Shown here piece by piece: positions 27,442 to 37,482 of a stretch of DNA of 64,000 nucleotides. Made by a program: the position numbers and the translations under genes. Numbering within the stretch: position 1 is the stretch's first letter; every line of letters starts with the position of its first letter. The notes beneath the pieces are model-generated. The model saw nothing but the letters and a program-made list of their open reading frames with translations, had not been told where the DNA came from and did not search any database. Source of the DNA: Rhizobium lusitanum (GTDB taxonomy: Bacteria > Pseudomonadota > Alphaproteobacteria > Rhizobiales > Rhizobiaceae); NCBI RefSeq assembly GCF_014189535.1, contig NZ_CP050308.1, forward strand, positions 2,779,001 to 2,843,000, given 5' to 3'.

Positions 27442-28182
27442 ATGGAAATGCGGGTCGCAATTGTCGAGAATATGAAGAACACGCCGCTGGGCGCCCTTGG
27501 CGCCGCGCTGAAGGAAGCGGGAGCTGAGCTCGAGTGGTTCAGGGCATGGGACGGTGAGGCATTGCCGAAGGATGCGGCGTCGCACGACGCGCTCGTCGTG
27601 CTCGGCGGCGAGCAGAACGCCCGCGACGACGAAACCCACCCCTATCTGCCGGAGTTGGCGCAACTGATGCGCCGCTTCACGCAAGCCGACAAGGCCGTGC
27701 TTGGCATCTGCCTCGGCAGCCAGATCCTGGCGCGCGCCTATGAGGCGGAAAACCTCATCGGTGCCGCTCGTGAATTCGGCTGGAAGACGGTCGGCGTGAC
27801 CGAGGAGGGCAAGACCGATCCGCTGCTATCGGACGTCGGCGACGATTTCACCATCTTCGAATGGCATTCCGACACGTTTACGCTGCCCGCAGAGGCAGTG
27901 CGGCTTGCCACCAACAGCACTGCCACGAATCAAGCCTACCGCATCGGCCGCGCCACCTACGGCACACAGTTCCATTTCGAGGCCAATGCCGCCGTGGTCG
28001 AGGGTTGGCGGACGGAATTCGAGACCACGATCGAGCGCATCGAGCCCGGCTGGCTGGAGCGCTATCCGGAGATCGCCGCAAAGCATGCGCCGGCCGCCGA
28101 GACGGCCGGGATGGCGATCGCGCGGGCCTGGGTGAGGACGATCGGCGTCGGCGCGGAGCAGCGGGAGGAGGCGGTGCTTTGA
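27442..28182 (+). CDS. Class I glutamine amidotransferase-like protein
   Basis: About 246 residues. The triad of class I GATases is visible: Cys in VLGICLGSQILA, His in YGTQFHFEAN and the Glu two residues after it. DALVVLGGEQNARDDE forms the oxyanion-side strand. Stand-alone members of this group are annotated as GMP synthase-like or hydrolyse gamma-glutamyl compounds (PuuD-like) or transfer ammonia within a larger complex; none of these is decided here. Start ATG at 27442 or 27448 (second Met); the upstream GGGA fits either. Single gene followed by a toxin-antitoxin pair. Confidence 0.8.
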   Translation: MEMRVAIVENMKNTPLGALGAALKEAGAELEWFRAWDGEALPKDAASHDALVVLGGEQNARDDETHPYLPELAQLMRRFTQADKAVLGICLGSQILARAYEAENLIGAAREFGWKTVGVTEEGKTDPLLSDVGDDFTIFEWHSDTFTLPAEAVRLATNSTATNQAYRIGRATYGTQFHFEANAAVVEGWRTEFETTIERIEPGWLERYPEIAAKHAPAAETAGMAIARAWVRTIGVGAEQREEAVL

Positions 28183-28272
28183 TGATCGGATGGGGCGTGA
28201 GCAAGTCTATTGATTCTTCGGAAGCACATCAGTAAAGTAGTCACAAATGACCACTTTGTTAGGCAATTGCTG

Positions 28273-28524
28273 ATGTCCATCGTGAGCTTGAAGGATGCAA
28301 AGGCCGGCTTCTCCAATTTTGTAGATGAGGCAATCAAGGGCGAATTCGTAACGATCACGCGCCATGGCAAGCCAGTGGCGGCCATCGTGAGCATCGAAGC
28401 CGCAGAGGCGGCAAAAAGAAGCCTGAGAAAGCCGCGGAAGAATTTGATCGATTTCCTGATGGAGTTTCCGGAGGATATCGAGTTTGAGCGCAATCCGTCG
28501 AAGTCGCGGGATGTCGATCTGTGA
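28273..28524 (+). CDS. Phd/YefM-family antitoxin
   Basis: 83 residues starting MSIVSLKDAKAGFSNFVDEA, the standard Phd/YefM opening, then GEFVTITRHGKPVAAIVSIEAAEAA and a charged C-terminal tail (residues 55-83) that should wrap around the toxin. It binds the operon promoter as an autoregulator and neutralises the next gene product. The toxin starts at a GTG overlapping the stop (GTGA), so the two are translationally coupled. An upstream extension to 28210 lacks homology. Confidence 0.88.
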   Translation: MSIVSLKDAKAGFSNFVDEAIKGEFVTITRHGKPVAAIVSIEAAEAAKRSLRKPRKNLIDFLMEFPEDIEFERNPSKSRDVDL

Positions 28525-28973
28525 AGGGCTACCTGCTCGACACCAACGTGGTGTCCATGCTGCTTCCAACGAAGAGAGCGGCAACGCCTGCATTTCTTGA
28601 TTGGCTGCGAGCCCGCTACAGCGAGGACACGCTTTTTCTTTCCGTTATCACCGTGCAGGAAATCGAAAAGGGTGCCGAAAAGCTGGCTACGGTGAAAGGT
28701 GGAAGCCAGCAGCGGGCTGCTTTGATCAAAGCATGGCTGGAGGAACTCATTGGGGAATATGGCGACCGTATTCTGCCGATCGATATGATGGTCGCAAAAC
28801 AAGCCGGGCAGCTTGAGGGCAAGGCGCTAGCGGCTGGCCATGATTCGGGTTTGGCCGATATTCTAATTGCCGCAACGGCAAAAGCGCATGATCTTACAGT
28901 CCTAACATGGAATCTGAGAGATTTTCGCCCGATTGACGTGCGAGTCCAGACACCGGAAGACATCACTTCGTAG
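28521..28973 (+). CDS. PIN-domain toxin (VapC/FitB type)
   Basis: 150 residues. The PIN-domain acidic residues are visible: Asp in YLLDTNVVS, Glu in ITVQEIEKG, and Asp in SGLADILIAATA plus the later TWNLRDF with the Asn/Asp pair. FitB-like members are Mg-dependent ribonucleases that cut tRNA or mRNA when the antitoxin is lost. Starts with GTG overlapping the antitoxin stop by 4 bases. The pairing of a Phd-type antitoxin with a PIN toxin is common in rhizobia. All metal ligands seem intact, so it is probably functional. Confidence 0.88.
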   Translation: MKGYLLDTNVVSMLLPTKRAATPAFLDWLRARYSEDTLFLSVITVQEIEKGAEKLATVKGGSQQRAALIKAWLEELIGEYGDRILPIDMMVAKQAGQLEGKALAAGHDSGLADILIAATAKAHDLTVLTWNLRDFRPIDVRVQTPEDITS

Positions 28974-29061
28974 AGGTTACTCGGTACGAATGATCCGCTT
29001 TTGCGTAGAGCATGCATGTGCTGTTGCGGTGGGAATCTATCACTGGAGGAGGAGACCATTC

Positions 29062-29517
29062 ATGAGCAAGCCAGATCTACCCTGGGAAGGTGGATGCCGT
29101 TGCGGGCGGGTGCGGTTGAAGGTCAGCGCCAAGCCGCTCCTCACCATGGCTTGCCACTGCACCGGCTGCCAGCGCATGACGGCGAGTGCCTATTCGCTGA
29201 GTGCCGCCATTCCGAGCGAAGGGTTTGAGGTGACAGTGGGAGAGCCGGTCATCGGCGGGCTGCATGGCGATGCCATTCACCACTATGCCTGCCCGCATTG
29301 CATGAGTTGGATGTTCACGCGGGTCGAGGGGATGGACTGGTTCGTCAACGTCCGCGCCACCATGCTCGACGATCCGAGCTGGTTTACGCCGTTCATCGAG
29401 ACCTGGACGAGCGAGAAGCTCCCCTGGGCAACGACGCCGGCCAAGCACAGCTATGCGGCGCTGCCAGCCCCTGAGGATTTCGAGATGCTGATGAAGGAGT
29501 ATATGGCGAAGGGGTGA
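29062..29517 (+). CDS. GFA/CENP-V-type zinc-binding protein
   Basis: 151 residues from the ATG with a GGAGGAGGAG site. The family's cysteine pattern is intact: GGCRCGRVR, then ACHCTGCQRMT and YACPHCMSWMF. Members bind two zinc ions; Gfa of Paracoccus was proposed to help form S-hydroxymethylglutathione from formaldehyde and glutathione, but most members have unknown roles. Convergent with lepA, with only nine bases between the stops. The frame stays open upstream to 28933 but that extension overlaps the PIN toxin and is not used. Confidence 0.88.
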   Translation: MSKPDLPWEGGCRCGRVRLKVSAKPLLTMACHCTGCQRMTASAYSLSAAIPSEGFEVTVGEPVIGGLHGDAIHHYACPHCMSWMFTRVEGMDWFVNVRATMLDDPSWFTPFIETWTSEKLPWATTPAKHSYAALPAPEDFEMLMKEYMAKG

Positions 29518-29526
29518 GGCTGGCCC

Positions 29527-31350
<1,824 letters not shown>

Positions 31351-31525
31351 GCGCGCCATATAGCAGCGCCGCCCCGCGCCGCAAAGCGGAAAAGCAGGGT
31401 TTTGTTAGGGATATCGGTGCGGCCGTAGGCATTTGCGATTGCCGTCACGATCAGCCGCATTATTCGGCTTGATTCCATTATTAGATCATGTATTTCTCTT
31501 ATAGTAGAATATCGGCGCAAGTGAC

Positions 31526-32104
31526 ATGCAAATAATGGATGACGATCTGGAAATCGCGATTGGCGCTCGTATCAAGCAGCTGCGCATTGCCCGCGGAATG
31601 ACGCTGGATGAGCTGGCAAACGCCTCTGCGGTCAGCCGGGCGATGATCTCGCGCATCGAGCGGGCCGAAGCGAGCCCGACGGCCTCACTGCTCGCCCGGC
31701 TCTGCGCAGCACTCGGCCTGTCGCTTTCGGCTTTTTTCGCGGAAGAGGATCGGGAGGTCTCGCCGCTTTCCCGGCATAAGGATCAGCAGGTCTGGCGGGA
31801 TCCGGAAACTGGCTATGTCAGGCGCGCGGTTTCGCCGTTGGGTATGGAGACGCCGGTCGATCTTGTCGAAGTCACCTTTCCCGCCGGCGCGCGCGTCAGC
31901 TTTCCGCCGAATGCGGGAAGCAAGAATATGACCCAGCATATCTGGCTGTTCGAGGGCGAGATGGAGATGACATCGGGTGAAACCGTGCATCATCTGAAGC
32001 CCGGCGACTGCCTCTTCATACCCGTCGGCGACGGCCACGTTTTTCATAATCCCGGCGGCACACCGGCGCGTTACTGCGTCGTGCTCGATCGCGGCCGGCC
32101 ATAA
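31526..32104 (+). CDS. XRE-family regulator with C-terminal cupin domain
   Basis: 192 residues. The HTH_3 domain spans about 10-65 (RIKQLRIARGMTLDELA, SRAMISRIERAEASPT) and the cupin domain about 110-185 (TQHIWLFEGEMEMTSG, LKPGDCLFIPVGDGHVFHN). This is the PuuR/SutR-like architecture in which the cupin senses a small ligand. The acetyltransferase gene begins 15 bases after the stop, forming a two-gene operon that is probably autoregulated. The 166-bp region upstream, shared with divergent lepA, is AT-rich around 31470-31515 and should hold the promoter. Confidence 0.88.
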   Translation: MQIMDDDLEIAIGARIKQLRIARGMTLDELANASAVSRAMISRIERAEASPTASLLARLCAALGLSLSAFFAEEDREVSPLSRHKDQQVWRDPETGYVRRAVSPLGMETPVDLVEVTFPAGARVSFPPNAGSKNMTQHIWLFEGEMEMTSGETVHHLKPGDCLFIPVGDGHVFHNPGGTPARYCVVLDRGRP

Positions 32105-32119
32105 TTCAAGGAACTCTTC

Positions 32120-32641
32120 ATGCCCGATATTCGTCTTCTCTCCGCCTCCGAAGCCCGCGCCGTCTCCGCCGATCTCTGTGAAGTCCTCGCCGATTGCGTC
32201 AACGGCGGCGCTTCGGTCGGTTTCATGCAGCCCTATGGGCCTGACGACGCCGCGCCCTATTGGCAAGGCGTAGCCGATAGCGTTGAGGCCGGCTCGACCT
32301 TGCTTTTCGCCGCTGTCATTGAGGGCAAAGTTATCGGCACCGTGCAGATTGGCGCGGCACAGATGCCGAACCAGCCGCATCGTGGCGATCTGAAAAAGTT
32401 GCTGGTGCACCGGTCCGCCCGCGGAAACGGCCTTGCTCGCTTCCTGATGGAGGCCGCTGAGCACGAGGCGGCCAAGCGCGGCAAGACCTTGCTGGTGCTC
32501 GACACGGCGACGGGCAGCGAAGCGGAAGCCATCTATCCCCGCCTTGGCTGGGAGCGCGCTGGTGTCATTCCCGATTATGCTCTGTGGCCGCAGGGCGGGT
32601 TTTGCGACACGACGCTCTTCTACAAGCGGATTGCTGCGTAA
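32120..32641 (+). CDS. GNAT-family N-acetyltransferase
   Basis: 173 residues. The acetyl-CoA loop is at RGDLKKLLVHRSARGNGLARFLME (motif A with R-x-x-G-x-G/A), preceded by VIGTVQIG and followed by LLVLDTATGSEAEAIYPRLGWERAG. Small-molecule or antibiotic acetylation is possible; the substrate is unknown. It forms an operon with the XRE-cupin regulator, an arrangement often seen with amine-modifying enzymes. Convergent with the HAD gene, three bases between stops. Confidence 0.88.
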   Translation: MPDIRLLSASEARAVSADLCEVLADCVNGGASVGFMQPYGPDDAAPYWQGVADSVEAGSTLLFAAVIEGKVIGTVQIGAAQMPNQPHRGDLKKLLVHRSARGNGLARFLMEAAEHEAAKRGKTLLVLDTATGSEAEAIYPRLGWERAGVIPDYALWPQGGFCDTTLFYKRIAA

Positions 32642-32644
32642 GTT

Positions 32645-33250
32645 TCAACGGGAAAACGCGGCAAAGGCATCCTCCAATCTGGAGCCAGGCGCCCAATGCA
32701 TCGCCTTCCAGCCGAATTGCTGCGCCGCCTCGATGTTGGCGGGATAATCGTCAATGAAGCCGATCTCGCTGGCTTCGATGCCGACGCGCTCGGTTGCCAA
32801 CCGGAAGAATTCGGGCGCTGGCTTCTGGTGTCCGAACATGGCGGAATAGAAAATTCCGTCGAAATAGGAGGAGAGCCCGAGCTTCTCCATCAGATAGGCG
32901 GCACGCCGATGCTCTTGATTGGTCGCCAGATACATCGGGATGCCTTTTGCCCGCAGGGTGGCGAGATCGGCAAGCAGCGTCCGGTCCAGCCGGGAATCAT
33001 TCTCGAACCAGTAATCGATCAGCGCCGCGGCGCTGAGATTTGGCGCGATCTTCGCCAGCACACTGGCGAGCCGGGGTTCCAGCTCGTCGCGTCCCGTGAC
33101 GATGTCGCCCCAGTGGGTCTGGAAGAATTCCTTCTGGATCAGATCGCGACTAAGGCCGAGATCGCGTTCCAGATAGGTGAAAAGGTGCAGTCCATCGCTG
33201 GGCCGGCCATGAACCAGTACACCATCGACATCGACCATCAGGACTTTCAT
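32645..33250 (-). CDS. HAD-superfamily hydrolase (subfamily IA)
   Basis: 201 residues from the ATG at 33250 (MKVLMVDVDGVLVHG). Motif I DVDGVL with the nucleophile Asp, motif II YLATNQEH, motif III Lys in GHQKPAPEFF and motif IV IGFIDDYPANIEAA are all intact. Probably a small-molecule phosphatase of the beta-phosphoglucomutase/GphA-like group; the substrate is unknown. The frame extends to 33412 without a recognisable start context and overlaps the divergent gene, so I use the internal ATG. Confidence 0.88.
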   Translation of the reverse strand: MKVLMVDVDGVLVHGRPSDGLHLFTYLERDLGLSRDLIQKEFFQTHWGDIVTGRDELEPRLASVLAKIAPNLSAAALIDYWFENDSRLDRTLLADLATLRAKGIPMYLATNQEHRRAAYLMEKLGLSSYFDGIFYSAMFGHQKPAPEFFRLATERVGIEASEIGFIDDYPANIEAAQQFGWKAMHWAPGSRLEDAFAAFSR

Positions 33251-33401
33251 GCCGCGCGAATCTCCCAGTTGTTGGAAAGGCGGATGGAAGGTGCCGTCGT
33301 TTCCTGTCGCGTTCAAGGGCACAAGCCGCTCTTTTTTCCTGACTGCGATCCGTGTAAGCCTCTGGGCCAACCAATAAACTTCGCAGGCGAGGGGGCCGAT
33401 C

Positions 33402-34427
33402 ATGCGTGTCATTTATTCGGAAGATCACAAGCTGAGGGATGCCAAGACCGAGTTGCATGACGGCCAGCTGGTGACGCCCTTCGAAGCGCCGTTCCGTGCC
33501 GAATGGATTCTGGCGGCGGTAAAGGAAGCGGGCTTTACCGATATCGTCGCGCCCGATGCCCATGGGCTGGAGACGGCGCGCAAGGTGCATGATCCGGCCT
33601 ATCTCGATTTTCTGGGCACGGTCTGGGAGCGCTGGGTCGCGGCTGGCTACAAGGGCGAGGCGATCGCCAATTCCTTTCCGGTGCGCCGGACCAGCCAGCG
33701 CGTACCGGAAAACATTGTCGGCATGATCGGCCATTATGCCAATGCCGCCGATACCTCGATCAGCAAGGGCTCCTATGAAGCGGCGATTGCCTCGATGCGC
33801 TGCGCATTGACGAGTGCTGATTGGCTGCATGCCGGCCATCGCTTCGCCTTCGCGCTTTGCCGCCCGCCCGGCCATCACGCCGGCTTCGATCTCTTCGGCG
33901 GCTATTGCTTCATCAATAATGCTGCCGTCGCGGCGCAGCGCCTACGCGACCACGGCGCGAAGAAGGTGGCTGTGCTCGATGTCGATTTCCATCATGGCAA
34001 CGGCACGCAGGACATTTTCTATCAACGCGGCGATGTTTTCACCGCCTCGCTGCATGGCGACCCCATCCACGCCTTCCCCTATTTCCTCGGCCATGCCGAG
34101 GAGGAGGGCGAAGGCGAAGGGCTCGGCACGAACCGCAATTATCCGATGCCGCGCGGCACGCCCTGGAGCGTCTGGTCGGAAGCGCTTGCCGATGCGCTCG
34201 CCCGCATCAAGGGGTTTGGCGCGGAGGCGATCGTGCTGTCCCTCGGCGTCGATACTTTCGAGCGCGACCCGATCTCCTTCTTCAAGCTGACGTCGGAGGA
34301 TTTCATCCGCATCGGCCAGCTTGTCGCCGGAGCCGGCCTGCCGGTTCTCACCTGCATGGAGGGCGGCTATGGCGTGCCGGAGATCGGCTTGAACGTCGCC
34401 AATGTGCTGAAGGGCCTGGAAGCCTGA
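33402..34427 (+). CDS. Acetylpolyamine amidohydrolase-like histone deacetylase family protein
   Basis: 341 residues. The zinc site and catalytic His pair of class II HDAC/APAH enzymes are present: CRPPGHHAG (His158-His159), GYCFINNAA, LDVDFHHGNGTQ (Asp195, His197 ligands) and SLGVDTFERDP (third ligand). The length and the N-terminal loop match acetylpolyamine amidohydrolases better than histone deacetylases. Such enzymes remove acetyl groups from putrescine, cadaverine or spermidine in the cytoplasm. Divergent from the HAD gene; a DMT exporter follows after 96 bp, possibly in the same unit. Confidence 0.88.
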   Translation: MRVIYSEDHKLRDAKTELHDGQLVTPFEAPFRAEWILAAVKEAGFTDIVAPDAHGLETARKVHDPAYLDFLGTVWERWVAAGYKGEAIANSFPVRRTSQRVPENIVGMIGHYANAADTSISKGSYEAAIASMRCALTSADWLHAGHRFAFALCRPPGHHAGFDLFGGYCFINNAAVAAQRLRDHGAKKVAVLDVDFHHGNGTQDIFYQRGDVFTASLHGDPIHAFPYFLGHAEEEGEGEGLGTNRNYPMPRGTPWSVWSEALADALARIKGFGAEAIVLSLGVDTFERDPISFFKLTSEDFIRIGQLVAGAGLPVLTCMEGGYGVPEIGLNVANVLKGLEA

Positions 34428-34523
34428 GGTGCTCTTATCAGGGCGACTGATCCAACCGATGAAAAGTTTGAATTTGCGCCTCCATCGCTTGCCGACTACA
34501 AGCCGCGCAGGATGGGAGCGACC

Positions 34524-35438
34524 ATGGACCAGAAGATGATCGAGAGCGGCACGGATGGTGGCGCGCCGTTGATGCCGCATCCCGATGTAGCGGCGTCCTC
34601 GGGCGGCGTTGGCGCGGGCGTTCTCATGTGTCTGCTATCCATGTGCTGCATCCAGTTTGGTGCGGCGCTGTCGTCTTCTGCCATCGCCACCTACGGGGCT
34701 ACCGGCGCCACATGGCTGCGGCTCGCTTTTGCCGCCATCATTCTTGCGGTTATCGTCCGGCCGAAGGTGACCCGCTACAGCCGCGAGCAATGGATAGGTG
34801 CGCTCGTGCTCGGTGCCATGACGGCGATGATGACGATCTCCTTCTTTTTGGCGATCGAGCGTATTCCGCTTGGTCTTGCCGTCGCCATCGATTTTCTCGG
34901 CCCTCTGTCGGTCGCGACCCTGGGGTTCGGATTGAGCCGCCAGCTTGCTTGGCCGCTGATCGCCGGGATTGGCGTGCTTCTGCTCGCCTATAACGGCCAG
35001 GAGTGGGTCGGCAATCTCCCGGGCATATTGTTTGCCTGCGGTGCGGGCACCGGCTGGGCCTGCTATATCCTGCTGACGAAGAAGGTCGGCAGCGTTTTTA
35101 CCGGCTTCGAGGGTCTCTCTATGTCGCTCATCATCGCGGCGATTGTCGCGACACCCTTCGGCTTTGCCTCAGCCGTTCCGCATTTGACCGGCTATGGCCT
35201 CATCGAAATGGCGGGTCTCGCACTGCTCGTGCCGCTTCTGCCCTACGCCTTGGAAATGGTGGCGCTGCGGCGCATGCCGACATCCTCCTTCGGCATTCTC
35301 ATGAGCCTGGAACCGGCAATCGGCGCCTTCGCCGGCTTCGTCATCCTGACCCAGCCGCTGACGCCATCACAGATGTTCGGCACGGCGCTGGTCGTGGCCG
35401 CCAGCATCGGCGCGACGGTGTTTGTTGCCAAGGGTTGA
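34524..35438 (+). CDS. DMT-superfamily (EamA/RhtA-like) exporter
   Basis: 304 residues from the ATG at 34524, which has GGGAGC five bases upstream; an earlier ATG at 34512 has a poor site. Ten TM helices in two EamA repeats (about 30-150 and 165-300); the first repeat has GATWLRLAFAAIILAVIV and SFFLAIERIPLGLAVAIDFLGPL, the second LPYALEMVALRRMPTSSFGILMSLEPAIGA, very like RhtA, the threonine/homoserine exporter. The substrate here is probably an amino acid or small amine. A 223-bp repeat element follows. Confidence 0.88.
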   Translation: MDQKMIESGTDGGAPLMPHPDVAASSGGVGAGVLMCLLSMCCIQFGAALSSSAIATYGATGATWLRLAFAAIILAVIVRPKVTRYSREQWIGALVLGAMTAMMTISFFLAIERIPLGLAVAIDFLGPLSVATLGFGLSRQLAWPLIAGIGVLLLAYNGQEWVGNLPGILFACGAGTGWACYILLTKKVGSVFTGFEGLSMSLIIAAIVATPFGFASAVPHLTGYGLIEMAGLALLVPLLPYALEMVALRRMPTSSFGILMSLEPAIGAFAGFVILTQPLTPSQMFGTALVVAASIGATVFVAKG

Positions 35439-35470
35439 TTGGTAGCTTTGCCTGGCAATCGGCTGTCGAT

Positions 35471-35693
35471 ATGCCGCACCTCTGGCACCCCCCTCTGTCA
35501 CTGTCGTGACATCTCCCCCACAAGGGCGGAGATCGTTGGGAGGATGCCGCGTGTTCTGCTTAAAACAATCAGCTTCGATTTCAGCAGATCCGATGCCAGC
35601 TTGAGGCGAGAAATTCCTGCGAGTTACCAATCTCCCCCCTTGTGGGGGAGATGTCACGAAGTGACAGAGGGGGTGAACACTCTCCGCAAACTC
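35471..35693. repeat. ~223-bp composite palindromic repeat, copy 1
   Basis: Ends are CCCCCTCTGTCACTGTCGTG... and the inverse ...CACGAAGTGACAGAGGGGG, about 48-bp terminal inverted repeats that each contain a smaller palindrome around CTCCCCCACAAGGG. The centre (about 95 bp, GTTGGGAGG to GCGAGTTACC) and the outer flanks (ATGCCG...; CTCCGCAAACTC) are conserved in copy 2 at 44782-45005, which lies in inverted orientation. It sits between the DMT exporter and the truncated haemoglobin genes. No coding potential. Confidence 0.85.
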
Positions 35694-35709
35694 GAAGTGA
35701 GACTTTGCC

Positions 35710-36177
35710 TCATTCACCCCGCCGGGCCGGATCATCCACCGCCGGATTGTAGAACAACGACAAGGTCAAGCTCTTGGCGATGCGCTCGGCTGTTGCCATG
35801 AACCAGGCTTTGGCCTCGTCCGTCGGCGCTATGTCGTCCAGCGTCTGGGAAAACAGCACCAGCCATTCCGGAAACAGGTCGGGCGCGATGCCCTGGACGC
35901 CGAGATGGGCCTGCACCGGCTTACCGCCATAGGCGCCGTTCTTGAAGGCGATCGAGGACCAGAAGCGTTTCATCTTGTCCATATGCTCCGGCCAGCGCCC
36001 CGCAAGACGGCCGTCGAAGACCGGGCCGAGCCGGGGATGCGCCTGGATGCGGCCGTAGAAGGTCTCGACCAGCCGGTCGATAAAGGCGGCGTCGATGCCG
36101 AAGCGCGTCATCTCGGCCTCGGCCTTTTCGCGGATGCCGGCCAGATGGGCGGCGCGGCCTTGCAGGTCATTGTCCAT
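35710..36177 (-). CDS. Group III truncated haemoglobin
   Basis: 155 residues from the ATG at 36177 with AGGAG 8 bases upstream; the longer frame to 36519 runs over the mbfA regulatory region and is not used. The globin part has FIDRLVETFYGRIQAHPRLGPVF, MKRFWSSIAFKNGAYGGKPVQAHLG with a His (about 91) in the place expected for the proximal haem ligand, and FPEWLVLFSQTLDD, as in Campylobacter Ctb-type trHbs. The role is probably in O2/NO handling. Divergent from mbfA (about 240 bp between starts), whose iron box is nearer mbfA. Confidence 0.85.
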   Translation of the reverse strand: MDNDLQGRAAHLAGIREKAEAEMTRFGIDAAFIDRLVETFYGRIQAHPRLGPVFDGRLAGRWPEHMDKMKRFWSSIAFKNGAYGGKPVQAHLGVQGIAPDLFPEWLVLFSQTLDDIAPTDEAKAWFMATAERIAKSLTLSLFYNPAVDDPARRGE

Positions 36178-36385
36178 GTTATGCTCCTGGCCCCGCCGCG
36201 CGTAATTTTTCTGCGGCAATGGGCTTGTGTCGGCTCCTATGTACGCCATTTCCCCACGCAACCAAGATGTCATGCTGTCATTGCAGCAATCTGTTGAAGT
36301 CGCGTTGGTAATCTCGTCCAAAAATGGCGTCTCCTGCTTCGGGGTCATGCCTTTGCGCTTGACCCACGCATTTAGCCACTTTAGA

Positions 36386-36402
36386 TTTAGAATAATTCTA
36401 AA
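36386..36402. promoter_or_regulatory. Iron control element (Irr box) upstream of mbfA
   Basis: A perfect palindrome TTTAGAA-TAA-TTCTAAA, which equals the ICE consensus of the haem-linked regulator Irr in rhizobia and Bradyrhizobium. It lies 13 bases before the mbfA start and overlaps the region where the ribosome-binding site begins, a position fitting repression under low iron. Known mbfA genes of Agrobacterium and Bradyrhizobium are Irr targets. Confidence 0.9.
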
Positions 36403-36415
36403 GATGGAGATTTTG

Positions 36416-37399
36416 ATGTTGCTCGGTTTCTTCCGCTCGCCGAAGCGTTCCTTTGCCTCTTTGTCCGAACAGGAAATTCTCGCTGTCGCCATCGCCGCCG
36501 AAGAAGACGATGCGCGCATCTTTCTCGCCTATGCCGATATCCTTCGCGAGCAATATCCCGACTCCGCCAAGGTGTTCGAGGATATGGCCGAGGTCGAGGA
36601 CACCCATCGCAAGACGCTGATCGACATGCACCGCCGCCGTTTCGGCGAGCGCATCCCGCTGATCCGGCGCGAACATGTCAGCGGCTTCTACGACCGCAAG
36701 CCGGATTGGCTGCGCAAGAACCTGTCGCTCGACGCCATTCGCCAGGAGGCGGAGGCGATGGAGCAGCAGGCCTATAATTTCTATGTCGAAGCGGCCAAGC
36801 AGATCTCGGATGCTTCGACGCGCCAGCTTCTGGGCGATCTCGCGCTTGCCGAGCAGGGGCACGAGGAAGTCGCTCGCATGTTGGGCGACAAGCACACGCC
36901 GCAATCGGTCAAGCAGGAGGAAGACGCCAGCGCTCACCGCCAATTCGTGCTGACTTATGTGCAGCCGGGCCTTGCCGGCCTGATGGATGGTTCCGTCTCG
37001 ACGCTGGCGCCGATCTTCGCGGCGGCCTTCGCGACGCAAAATACCTGGCAGACCTTCCTCGTCGGCCTGTCGGCCTCCGTCGGCGCCGGCATTTCCATGG
37101 GCTTTACCGAAGCTGCCCATGACGACGGCAAGATTTCCGGTCGCGGCTCGCCAATCAAGCGCGGCCTTGCCTGCGGCATCATGACGGCGCTCGGCGGCCT
37201 TGGCCACGCGCTGCCCTATCTCATTCCGCACTTCTGGATAGCAACCGTCCTTGCCGGCATCGTCGTCTTCTTTGAACTCTGGGCGATCGCCTTCATCCAG
37301 AACAAATATATGGAGACGCCATTCCTGCGCGCCGCCTTCCAGGTCGTCGTTGGTGGTTCTCTGGTGCTGGCAGCCGGCATATTGATCGGAAATGCCTGA
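36416..37399 (+). CDS. mbfA: Membrane-bound ferritin-like iron exporter (MbfA)
   Basis: 327 residues. The N-terminal ferritin-like domain (about 1-155) has the diiron ligand motifs AAEEDDARIFL, EDMAEVEDTHRK and LALAEQGHEEVA. The C-terminal domain is a VIT1/CCC1-type iron transporter with about five TM helices (GLMDGSVSTLAPIFAAAFA, SVGAGISMGFTEAAHDDGK). MbfA exports iron and protects against iron and peroxide stress. The start ATG at 36416 has GGAGA six bases before it; the ATG at 36404 has none. The perfect Irr box upstream predicts repression by Irr when iron is scarce. A strong terminator follows. Confidence 0.93.
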   Translation: MLLGFFRSPKRSFASLSEQEILAVAIAAEEDDARIFLAYADILREQYPDSAKVFEDMAEVEDTHRKTLIDMHRRRFGERIPLIRREHVSGFYDRKPDWLRKNLSLDAIRQEAEAMEQQAYNFYVEAAKQISDASTRQLLGDLALAEQGHEEVARMLGDKHTPQSVKQEEDASAHRQFVLTYVQPGLAGLMDGSVSTLAPIFAAAFATQNTWQTFLVGLSASVGAGISMGFTEAAHDDGKISGRGSPIKRGLACGIMTALGGLGHALPYLIPHFWIATVLAGIVVFFELWAIAFIQNKYMETPFLRAAFQVVVGGSLVLAAGILIGNA

Positions 37400-37430
37400 G
37401 GCCGGTCGGCAAGAGCGGTTGGAAAAGCAA

Positions 37431-37454
37431 AAGGCCGGCAGATGTGCCGGCCTT
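37431..37454. terminator. Bidirectional terminator between mbfA and the BTLCP gene
   Basis: Perfect 10-bp stem AAGGCCGGCA / TGCCGGCCTT with loop GATG. On the minus strand it is followed by TTGCTTTTCC after the TT of the stem, a good U-rich tail for the BTLCP transcript; on the plus side it follows mbfA by 31 bases. Confidence 0.85.
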
Positions 37455-37482
37455 CCATTTGTGATGCTTATCGCGGCTACGC

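Noticed and set aside
35486..35675. CRISPR-like or attenuator reading of the palindromic repeat
   Set aside because: The repeated words occur as one inverted pair per element, not as regularly spaced direct repeats.
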